NCBI GenBank assembly: GCA_017354895.1
Contig: CP071498.1
Coordinates: forward strand, 1,488,001-1,552,000
Direction of reading: 5' to 3'
DNA from: Podospora comata
Taxonomy: Eukaryota; Ascomycota; Sordariomycetes; Sordariales; Podosporaceae
DNA length: 64,000 nt
How positions within the stretch are numbered: position 1 is the stretch's first letter; every line of letters begins with the position of its first letter. Positions 31,329 to 42,050 of this stretch are shown piece after piece. The notes beneath the pieces are model-generated. The model was not told the origin of the DNA. It saw only the letters and a program-made list of their open reading frames with translations, and did no database searches. Made by a program: the position numbers and the translations under genes.

Positions 31329-32774
31329 GCTGTTGACACTCGGTACCTTGGTGAGTGCGTCCAAAGAGATAGACCGGTAATGCTCGTGATGTGTTCCGAT
31401 AGATATGGGTGTTGTTAGAGAATCCCGGGCTTCCGTGTTTCGTTCGAGGTAATCAACCGGCGGATAACAGCAACCGCTTCCCGCTTCGACGGTTCTGTCG
31501 ACTCAGACACCGCAAGCACCAAAGACACAAGCACTCGGTTGTTGTTGTCCAGCTCGCATCATCAAGCGGCGACGACCAGAGGGAGTGAGGTGGAGGAGAT
31601 GGAAAGGAACGGAGGTACGCTGGGCCGTATGTTGGTGATGGGTGGTGATAGCAAAAGTAAAGGGGGAGGGCAGGTCTTTTCGGGAACTGTGGGATCTGAA
31701 GGATTCATATGGGGGTAAGCTCGCCTAGAGGTAGCGTGAGCGGCAGCCCTTGTAGAATAAAACCCAAGACCGGTATGAAGAGGAGGGAACAGGTACAACA
31801 GATGCACCCTTGGGTGGCTTCGGAGATACCTACCTCTTGAAGGGGGAGGGGGGGGTGGGCGTCTGAACTAACGGTGACTTGATGCTTTGTGGGGGAAATT
31901 TGCCCTGGTCCTGTTGATGAGTTCCCAAGGCCGGGTCACAGTGATCCGCGGTGTAGCTACCGTGATGCTGATACCCCCTTGAGTGTACCGTTGGATTGGC
32001 AGCGGCTCCAGGTTAGCTTGCGGCAAACCCCATCGCTTTTCACTCACGCGATGGACTCCAAAATTCGTCGTCCAAAACGGAGACGGGACGGTGGTCTACA
32101 GGGGAGCCCCATGCGCTAGGCTCGACGAGGGTGGGAACGGCGAACGACCGATGGACTACGACCCCCTGCTCAGCGTTGCAGTGACGCTGAGCGAAAGCGC
32201 CATGTGGAGTGGCAGAAAAGTGGTCTCTGATGGTGCTGTGGGTGTGCCCCGGATCTGGTGCGTGCTGGATCATGGAGGATGCATCGAGGGCCGAGGTCCT
32301 CGAGGGAATCAGGAGCATGGGGACGTGAAGCGAGCCGCGAGCAGCCGGTGGTCTGGCAGTCACCTGTGTCACCAGCTGAGAGAAGTCATCAGCAAGGGAC
32401 AAGCAGGAGGGACGTCTGTGTTGAAGGGGTGGGGCCGGACACAGCATTTGCGGAGAAGGGGGAAAGAAGGAAAACGAGATGGATCATTGGAGGGAGGGGG
32501 AGGAGTCGCAAATCAAAAACGCGGGGGTGGGGTTCCCCAAGGAATCTCCAAAACCGTTCGTTCACTGCTTGGGCTTGGGCTAGGGAAGACAGCAAAAGCA
32601 TTGACCACTGACCGCAGGTGCAGGTGGTCGGTCTGCTCCGCTCGTTCCGTTGCCTGTTTGAGCTTCCATCATCCAAAAGTATAGGTAGGTAAGCAGAGTG
32701 ACAGAGGGTATGTTGAACGAGGCATTGACAAAGTGCCTTATAAATGAGACTTACGTGGACTGCCCGTCTCGGCA

Positions 32775-32800
32775 CAGACAGACAGACAGACAGACAGACA
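32775..32800. repeat. (CAGA)n microsatellite
   Basis: Six and a half perfect CAGA units, immediately followed by a CCTACCTACTACC block. Confidence 0.9.
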
Positions 32801-35800
32801 CCTACCTACTACCGTAACACGTACTCGTACTGACCAGGGCCAGGACAGCGGCGCTAACTAATGTAATAGTATCGTGTACCGCGAGGGCTAGCCACGACTG
32901 CCATGGCGGTGAATGAAACTGCAAAGGTTAGCCGATCAGCTGAAAAGCTCCAGATCACTCGCCAGGCTCTTGCTGCAACTCCAGCAGACAGACAGGGCAG
33001 CAGGGACTTTGACATGACAGCACGTATGAAGATGTCCATGGGTTGTCGCCATCACCAGCCGGATGAAGGGAAATGGTGCGCACGTTCACTCATAGTCTTA
33101 CTTTTCTTGAGTCAACACACGAACCCGAACCCGGGCCCTGGAAGACCTCTCATGTAAGACACACTGAAGGCCATGTGGAGATAATCATCGTGGACCTGCA
33201 TCCCTGGTTTGATCTGCAAAAACATCCCCAGAAATGACAGCCAATAGCCCCAGTATTCTCAATCCAGCTCCTCCATCAAGAAGCAGCAGTACAATCGTGT
33301 ATATTGACTCCGCATCTTCGCTTCCAGTCAGTCATCCAATCACCAACAGTCCGGACTTTGACGGCATGATCACCAGCTCACACATCCCCCCCCTCTTAAT
33401 ACTCTGTTAATTCTTGACTCGTGTGTGTTGATGTTGGTTACGAAGAGTTTAGGTGGTTGTACCGGCCTTATAAGAGCGAGTGGTAAGGTCGTGCTTCTAC
33501 CAGGGACCCCTTCACAGAATACAAGCGCGCCATACCGTAAGGCTTGATAAACCCTTGCAAATCGTATTTAGCATAAATTCAACAACTGCCAGCGTCGCTC
33601 CTGGTAATCTCTGTGCTCGACGAATCGCCTTGTTCCCATGCTCGGGCCCTCCGCACTCTCCGCCGCGAAGAACTGTGGTGAGGAGCAGAGAGTTCGAGAA
33701 GGCCACAAAAGAACTCCACACCACACGGAGCATCGTCTTGGAACAAAGCTGTTCGTCATGATCCTCGTCAACCTACTAGGCTGGTGGTGGTGGCAGGTAC
33801 CTGCGTCCTGGATGTGTCGATACGTACGATACAAGCACACCCACACCACTCTGCCAACAAAAAGATCACCTCGGGAGTCGATCGAGCATCGTCTTGTAGG
33901 CGGCAAACCAGTGGATGTGGACGGTCAGGTGGTGATCAGTTCCCATTCCGCCTCTGCGGCCGTATATGACTCTTCTCATCAACGGGCTTCTTTGCCTTCC
34001 CTTCTGGTGGATGAAGCAGGATCTCGTGAACATTCAACACGATGGCCCGCTCCACCGCATACTTGCCACCGCCGCCGACAAGCTGCGTGGCTGCCTCGAC
34101 TGCCTAAGGGTCCGTCCTATTTCGGGTAACCGAGAGATTGCTGATATTGAGGGCTCGATAGAAGGGTGGTGGACCGCTATATTGGGAACCAAGTTTTGGT
34201 CCTCTTCCTTCTCGACTGTCAACTTTCGTTTCCTGCCGTGCGACCACTGGAAGGACTCCCGTCTAGACTCATCAACAATGCTGGGCTGTCTGTGAAGGGT
34301 AAATAGGCCCAAGCACGTCACATCTCCAAGCTCCCGTCTGTCGAAGCCGCAATCTCGCCTTGTTCGCGATACCAAAATCCCGCCCTCTGTGTGTCCTAAA
34401 GGGCACTTGTGGCTGTTTGTGGGGCGCATAGAAGCACTGTCCATCCGATTCGGAGCAAGTCGCTTTTTCCAACGGCTCGAAACGTCAAAACGGGCGGTGG
34501 TAGACCGTTTCAGGATTAACTGGTAAATTACGGTCTGCACCGCGCACGTGCATCCGCAGCCCAGCCGAGTGCGTTAGTGGCTTGGGGAACAGCGACTTCC
34601 ACTGGGCGCCCAAAAAGGCGGTCGGTCCGAATGCTTGCAATTAGACCCTTGTGCACACCACCACCAGCCACACAACTTGGTGTGAAAGAGCCTCACTACA
34701 CGACATCTCCAGCTGTCAGGATACATAAATATCGGGCTATCGAATATCAATAAGCCCCAGGTTTAACCCTATGCCAACCTCAACCCTAACTCGGACCAAC
34801 TCCTCCACCAGCTAAAGATCTAGATACCTACCACAGAACGATCCAGACAATTGTATTTCTGTCCTCGTACATTCGCTAACCACTCAGCCGCCCAAGAGTC
34901 CCTAGAAACGGCCCATCTGGCCCTCTTCAGCCTCGCTGTCCTCCCGCTACGCTCCGCTCCCTTGGTGACCGTGTGGGAGGTCATGGGACTTTTCGATATA
35001 TATTAACCGGCACACACAAACCCTGGCTACACATGGCATACATTGACACCACCCGTCTAGACCCACGCTAGTCTAAGGTGCGCCTGCCGCAGACGATATT
35101 ACACACGCCCGATTTCTCGTTGGAAAAGCACGGATGTCGTCGATATTCGGACGTGGCCTGCATGTGCCATCCTGATTCTGTCGTCGACTGTCCACACCCG
35201 GTCTTACAAGACTTAGGGGTGCATATGTGGCCGTCATGCCGTCCTGTCTGTCTCTGTCTGTGGCTAATCAGTTCCCCCCCTCAAGCCAGCTTCCCCCGCT
35301 CTCACGACCCCACCCCGCCGAAACCGTTGTCATCGGTGCGGGTATGTAACGGGTAAGAATGCGGGCACGGGCACGGACGACGGGGGCGGGTGCGGGGACC
35401 ACTGTGAAGTCGAGTCACCGATCACCAGTCCGATTTGCTGGCCTGGCCCAACAAGACAGCAGTTCATCACGGCGTTTCAGGGGCGTGCCCTGCTCCCAAG
35501 ATTCCAACGGTAGCTTACAGAGAGATTTGAAAGCTTCCTACCTTCTTCTTTGTGGGTAGTCGCGTCTAACCGCGCCTAGTGGTGTAGTATCACACCGGAT
35601 GACATTTCGCAAACCTCACCACCAGGTAGATCCGGATATACCAGTAGGAAATTACGCGGGCAGACGACTTCTTGTCCGGGAAGCTTGGTGAGTGCCGACA
35701 GCCGTGGCTTGCACCACCGGACACCCCCGGCAGGACCCCCAGGTCAACGAAGCCTTCGGTACCGGAAGACCACCTTGGTTTTTTCTGCTGTCCTCGGGGG

Positions 35801-37754
35801 GCCAGCCCCACACCCCAAACTGGCTCTTCATGTCCGGCGACCGCACCACCGCGCACTCGCTTCGCACCTGACGGGCCTTGGCTTTCGGCTTTGCTTACCC
35901 CTCTCTCTATCCTTCCTCATCATGAGCACACATCGCCATTGCCCCCATCTCGCGGGAACCAGACTCGACTCCTGGGCGGTTAGCCACCGCTGGCCATCTT
36001 AGCTGCAGGACACACGATTCGGATGACACGGCGGCAAAGCTCCCTGTTCTTTTGTCGAGCCCCCCCCTCCCTGGACCATGTTCTTCCGCGGGGCCCTTGG
36101 GTCACGGCTTACTTTTGTTGCTGCAGATTGTTCACAATCCTTCCCGCTCACATGCTCGACACGGCACTCTTGTATGTGTGGAGGCGGGCGAGCATTATCA
36201 TGGCACATGCCTGTATGCAATGTCATCGTCTCTTTCAGGTCGAGAAGGGTTGGCAGATATGCTGCTGTATCCAACAACCGAGAATATTTTTGATCATACG
36301 AGCCATCTGGGCCACCCACAAATTCCACAAACGAGAGCCTCACCCATGGTTCTATCACACAATAGGACTCGTTGTAGTCCGAGCCTACCTAGCTGCCTCT
36401 GGTCATCATGTTCTTTATTGCTGTTCTTCACCGTCAGAACTATTAACACGTAGACTAAGGTACGCAGCTTCTTGTATCAAATGAGGGGAATACCGGCAGC
36501 ATCCGTGTTGCATATATCCCAAAACGGAAACCTACACCCGTCTTATTAGACGTCCCTCTTCGATATCTGACACAGCAGCTGCTACGTAGTTGAAAAAGAA
36601 GATGATCAACCGATCTGCACCGTTCGCCCGAGCTGCTCACACGTGGTGATGATCTTTTGAGCGGACAGTAGCCCGGCTCGCTCCTTTTGGTAGGACCAAT
36701 CCGGGGGAGTGTGGTTGTTACCTACCCACAGACAAAACCCTGATTTTTTTTTAAACATATGTGAGAGCTGTGAGGTTTAGGTTACCAAGATCGGCCGGAT
36801 TGGAAGTTTTGGGGGAAAAGATGGAGAAGAGACGCGGGATTGGGGGGAGGGGTTGCTCCGGATCTCATCGTGAGGTGAACTCATAGGTTATTAGTTGTAG
36901 ACGAGAACGTGATAAGTGAAGTTATGTGTGAAAAACAACTTGATTACACTGAGTAGGCGTTTCTGTATACACCCATCGATAACTCATAACGTTTTTTTTT
37001 CTTTTCCATGATTTGACGAATCCGGACTTGAGATCACCACTCTTGAATGAAGCCACTAGCTCATCGTGCATACCTACAAGACCATCGCCAAACCCTCACA
37101 CCTTGAATCAATTTCCACGCTAACATGGACGATCTGTAAACCGTGATGAACCAGTATAGCATTGCCCATTATATTCCACTCTTCAGGTTTTCACATGATC
37201 TTAGCGCTTCTCTGCCAGGTAGGTAACTGTTCAATGGCGCCCAAAGCCACCTACATCACCACCTCCATACCCTACATTATGGTGAGACAGATCGATGTCC
37301 CTGCTGCTTCAAAACCGCTGCAACAAAAGAAAAGAAAAAAAAAAAGCTTGTGTAAACTCCCCAAGCATTGACACGTTCACAACATCAGACGAAAAACTGG
37401 GCGATCATTCATGTTCTAGTTTTACCCCAGATCTTTTTTGCAGATTGGTTCTCGGATCTGCATAGCTGCCGGCCGTGAGTTGCCGAGAGGGGAGAGGCAT
37501 AAAGATGTCAGTGTTTCAGGTCTTTCTAGTGGGAATTGTGCAGGGGCGAGGTAGAGAGGTGAGGGGTGAAAAAAGAGCTTCACTTGGCCCCCAGCCTGAC
37601 TTTTATGCGTCATTGGCTTTTCTGGTTGGAGCATGGAGGGATGAAAATGAAGTTCATGTGTGAGGTTGTTGGGTGGATTAACAACGAGCGGCATTGTCGT
37701 TGATGGGTTTATGACGTGAATGGCATTTAACTAGATGAGATCATGCGAGATACG

Positions 37755-37830
37755 CAGTCAGTCAGTCAGTCAGTCAGTCAGTCAGTCAGTCAGTCAGTCA
37801 GTCAGTCAGTCAGTCAGTCAGTCAGTCAGT
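37755..37830. repeat. (CAGT)19 tetranucleotide microsatellite
   Basis: Nineteen perfect CAGT units (76 bp), 80 bp beyond the stop codon of the lactonase-fold gene and so probably in or near its 3' untranslated region. Open frames crossing it (a Gln-Ser-Val-Ser polymer) are artefacts of the repeat. The perfect array suggests recent expansion and length polymorphism. Confidence 0.95.
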
Positions 37831-37910
37831 TGAACAGAATATTTGCTGTGAAATGCAACTGTTTTCGCATCATGATATCTCCTATTAGTTCCTTTGGCCT
37901 TTCTATGTCT

Positions 37911-39520
37911 TTACAACATTATTCCCAACCACCCAACCAAAAACACCAAAAAACCAACCTCCCAACCTAACGCCGTCCCATAAATCCCAGATCCCGTGTT
38001 CTTAGATGCAGCCCCAGCCGGAATGCTCGTCGGACCATCCTCCCCAGCATCATTTTCGCAGTCCGCATCTCTAAAAGAAGACAAAAAATAAGCTACACCG
38101 AGCGCAGCCCACCCGCACCACACAGCGTATCCCATGCTTGGCTTACTCTTTGAAAATAACATGATTAACCTGCGTCGTCAAAACCCTCTCCCCCACCGCC
38201 TTCCCAATTATCCCCGTCCCAACATCCCTCTCAAAGACATTAACCCTATTCTCCCCCCCGCAAGCAACAGCAACCAGACTCCCGTCCTTGTTGAAGCTGA
38301 AATGTCTCGGGAACGAGCCACCGGCCGGGGCACTCTGGACATGAGTCAACTCCCCAGTGGCAGGGTCGATGGAAAAGGTGTTCAGGGCGTCAGACGGGAT
38401 CTTTGTGCCGTCGGCAACGGAGGTGTATTCTAGCGTGGTCTCGTTGCGGGTTGAGACGGTGAGGAATTTGTTGTCAGGCTGTGTATGTCGTGGTTAGAGT
38501 GGATTTTGAGAAGGGGGTGCGAAGGGGGTGCTTACAGAGATGGTAATTTCAGCACCGGAGGAGCCTTCGGCCGGTGCGTTCTCGCTGCCGTCGGTTCTGA
38601 TGTTGAATTTCTCCGACAATGTCAAGCTGTTGGTGCCGTAAGAGACTTCGAACCCGAGGATGGAGACCTTCTTTTCGGCGATGACGTAGAGGAAGGTCTT
38701 GTCGCCTGACTTGAGGAAGGCAGCGTGACGAGGCCCGGTTCCGTTCCCGAAGAGGTGTGCCGGCTGAGTTTGTCAATATTGTTGTTAAAAAGCAAGAGAA
38801 GAGAGAGGAATACATACCAGCTCTGTGAGTGTCAGCGCAGTTTGGTCGATGCTGAAGATATGGAGGACGTCGACGGAGAGATCGGGGATCACAACGAATC
38901 CACCAGTGGGATCAACAACTGCTTGATGAGGCCTGGAAGTGATGGTTTCGTTGTCGGCCCGTGGGGGAAAAGGTTTGTTGTCCAAGGATTGCAGCTTGGC
39001 TGGGTCCTCAATGTTGAAGACATCGAAAGAGGATGATGCACTGAGAATGGTTGTCAGTGGTTGGATTACTCTAGTTTTTGTCATGCAAGATGTATTCAAG
39101 GACCTACAAGTTGGAGGTGATAGCTCTCTCCCCATTCTCACCAAAGAGAGCAATATGCACTGGGCCTCCAGGCGTAGAACTGTTTCCCACAAAAGCGAGA
39201 GTGCCGTCCGTATTCACCTTAGCTGAGGTAAAAGCGCCAGGGCCGTCGTCGAAGTTCTCATTGATGCAATAATATTGATCGCCTCCAACGAGTGTTTGCC
39301 ATGAAGGGTTAGTACCGCAGATGGACGAGATTTCGCCGACCTGCTCTAGGCCCTTGTTTCCCAGCTTCAGTGTTGTAACTCCTCCCTTGACAATCTCTCC
39401 TGGGGAAGACTCAAACGGGTATGAAGACACAAGAAGAAGACCTTGCTTTGAACAAGCGGCTGCGGATGATAATGAGAGGCCGGCCGACAAGGCAGCAAAG
39501 ATGCCGTGTGTGGCTCTCAT
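37911..39520 (-). CDS. Secreted, GPI-anchored lactonase-fold (7-bladed propeller) protein
   Basis: Resembles the lactonase/6-phosphogluconolactonase-like seven-bladed beta-propeller family. The model is complement(join(37911..38070,38147..38478,38536..38763,38818..39040,39108..39520)), 451 aa; four introns of 54-76 nt close in frame. An N-terminal signal peptide is clear (MRATHGIFAALSAGLSLSSA, with cleavage likely at AAA-CS). Propeller signatures include RPHQAVVDPTGGFVVIPDLS, GNGTGPRHAAF and SFPRHFSFNKDGSLVAVA. The last exon encodes an acidic/Ser/Gly linker and a hydrophobic terminus (WEVGFLVFLVGWLGIML), the pattern of a GPI-anchor signal with a probable attachment site around ASKNTGSG. The protein is thus likely on the outer plasma membrane or cell wall. 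The enzymatic role is unproven: extracellular members of this family rarely have a known substrate. A TATA-like element lies about 240 bp upstream of the ATG. Confidence 0.85.
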
Positions 39521-39756
39521 GATGATTGATGGTTGGTGGATGAGATTGATGTAACGCTAGCTGGCGATTGACTATTGGCCAGAAGAATGGTGTCGTGACG
39601 GTGTAAGTTGAGTTGCCGGGAGAGGAAAGCTTTTCTGTTCAGCAGGCTGGCTGCGTGTGGTTGTTGTTCGAAGAAATTAAGTAGATCTAGCATAGAGAAA
39701 CGAAAAGATGTCCATCAAGGGATATCCAGAAGTTCGCCCTGTGCGGCGCGTGCGGC

Positions 39757-39766
39757 TTTATAAGGG
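39757..39766 (-). promoter_or_regulatory. TATA-like element of the lactonase-fold gene
   Basis: The minus strand reads CCTTATAAAG, about 240 bp upstream of the ATG at 39520. It is a plausible TATA box; the distance implies a leader of roughly 200 nt if used. Confidence 0.4.
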
Positions 39767-42028
39767 GATCTGTCGATCTCAACACAGCCGTCCAGTCTTA
39801 CAACAGTGTGTCAACAAACGTGCCTCATTCACTGTTCACTTGATTATTTGGCCCCTGAGCCACCGCGTCGGTATCGGCTGACAGCCAGTTGGTTCACTCG
39901 CATTCAACGTCATTGGTCTTGTTGCCACTCATGATTCCGGGCTCAGAGTTGGTGAGACCACCTGGCGGCCAGCCATGAAAGAGGGAACAATCGTTCAGCA
40001 ACCCCTTGCAGGTCAGCGCTGTGCCTCGTTACGCATGGCTGGGATCGGAGGATCCAACTGCAAGCACAAGGCAAATGTGTATGTAGCTGCTGGCTGAGGC
40101 TTGACAACCGGATCCGAAGAGCACCAATCCTTTGGATGACTTGACTACCGGTGGGAAACATGTGGAAACATGTGAGAATGTACATCACGGGCAATCAGTA
40201 AGACAATGGTTTAGGTTTTCCGACGGGCAATTCCAGTGCTGTTGGAGATGTGAGGTGTGTTAGAGAATGTGCGAGGTTGAGAATAACGGCTGGCTGAGAA
40301 GCCGTGGTGATTCTCAGCCAACCAAATCGCTGGATTTCCAAACTGCTGCGGCTGGAGAGGCGGGGCGGGACAATGCCTGCCTCCAATTAGCGGCCGTGGC
40401 GGGACCCGAGCATGCGGGGAACCTGCTGCCGGCGCCCTGGAAGCTCGCTGAGATCCACTAAAACACAAACAAGCTCGCTGTAACGGCCCCACCAGAGTCT
40501 TGGGCAGCTTCAACGTTGGGTTTCTCGTCGCCTACCTGCATTCGGTCATTTATCTCAGAATTCTGTTAGTGGTGGTGTGTATGTCTGACCGAGCATCAGC
40601 GAGTTGCATGTTTCAAATCGACACATCGGACATCAATCAACTGTTCTTCCGGTCCTGCCACGCGTGCCCCTGACGATCGATGGTCATGCTTGTAACTCCC
40701 GAAAGCTCACCTTCATCACACCTGTCAGGCCACTTTATTGTTCAGTTCTGTTGGCAGTAGAAGGGCATGGAACGGTCAAACACTCAAATTCATGGCTCGT
40801 CCCAACATCATGGCCTCCCAAGACCTTTGCCACAGAGGTCGTGGAAGCCGGACTGGTGACCACCACACGACCCGTCACCAACATCCGGAGTGGTAAGACT
40901 CACGGGGCTATTCTCGTCATCACACACTCCTTCCCGGTTACAACGCCGCCGGGATGCGAGCGAGGCTGTAGTCCCAGACCCTCCGCCTTGCTTCTCGTTC
41001 GTGAACCCAATGTCCGGATGACATTCCGCTTCGTTGCCAGTTAGATACATCTCATGCCCCGGCAAATGGGCAGCTCCATCTTGTCCAGGAGGCCAGGCTG
41101 AAAGAACATTCCCATGCAAATTTACAATAACCGTGGAGTCTTGTCTTCAACACTCACCTTGCCGGAACGAACCGAACAAGCTGATATATGATACAGCACT
41201 TGTATATCCCACCACTGTGTTCCTGGAAAGCCGATATTGCAATCAATGATGGAGTGCTTCTGGAAACCACACACCCAGGCAAAAGTCACACTCGATGACT
41301 GCACCCAAATCATCTTCTCGCCCGCCGTGTTCATCATCATCTGACTTCTACTTGGGCCAGAGTTTCCCCGCGTTGGTACCCAAGCGAGGTGATACGGCAT
41401 GCACGTGGAAGAATCCAGCCCTTCTGTTCTCTCTCCAAGCCTCCCCCTCACCTCAACCATGGGGCTAACACGGATTTCTCCAAATTCCAACTCCAACATC
41501 TGCACTCCACACAATTGCCGTGGCTTACACGATCCGGAATCCGAAAAAGGAGGGACAGCTGCTTCCCCTCTCGATACGCTTTAGATGTCTTGCAGCAACG
41601 TAGGCTACGCTAAAACCAACCGCCGTGAACAACCGCTGGCTCAACCAAGTGCCATCATCAATTTTCCCCAGACCCGAGCACTGTGATGGTCTCTTTTCTT
41701 ATTCACCTTCCTATTCTGGCGGACACACGCTAACTGAATAATACTAAACCCATGTCCCACGTCGCTTGATGGCCCTACGTTGGTCCCTCGAGGTAGCAGT
41801 ACCACAGCGTCAAGATAATTTGCAATGCCGCGGCTGATGTTGTCTGCATATATATCTTGCAGGGTAAAAGGCTACTACGCAGAAGACAAAGAGTGATGGT
41901 ACTCGGTTCTCTGCCCTCGGACAAGTACCTATCCTACGACTGCTCCCATGTCGGCCAAGGGTCTCGAATTCTTGGACGAAGCCGTCAGCCGAACCCTGCT
42001 TGACCACCGTTTTTATCAACGGAAATCA

Positions 42029-42050
42029 CAGACAGACAGACAGACAGACA
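42029..42050. repeat. (CAGA)n microsatellite
   Basis: Five and a half CAGA units in intergenic DNA; same unit as the repeat at 32775. Confidence 0.88.

Larger units (their letters stand above)
31329..37910. other. 6.5-kb gene-poor interval upstream of the zinc-cluster gene
   Basis: The first 0.25 kb probably includes the leader or a missing 5' exon of the transcription factor. Beyond that I see no gene: frames such as 31983..32684 (plus) and 32040..32447 (minus) overlap each other and have no family features. CAGA and CAGT tetranucleotide repeats and several TAGGTAGGT/CCTACCTA blocks (31827, 32681, 32801, 37217) lie here. Such long spacers next to a regulator could hold regulatory elements or untranslated RNAs, but nothing in the bases proves it. 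Confidence 0.45.

Noticed and set aside
31983-32684. 233-codon plus-strand frame
   Set aside because: Overlaps a 135-codon frame on the other strand; Gly/Arg-rich composition of non-coding GC-rich DNA, no family.
37743-37970. 75-codon frame across the CAGT repeat
   Set aside because: A four-base repeat without stops is open in every frame; the product is a Gln-Ser-Val-Ser polymer.
32775-42050. CRISPR-like array from the CAGA/CAGT repeats
   Set aside because: Plain microsatellites without spacers in a eukaryotic genome.
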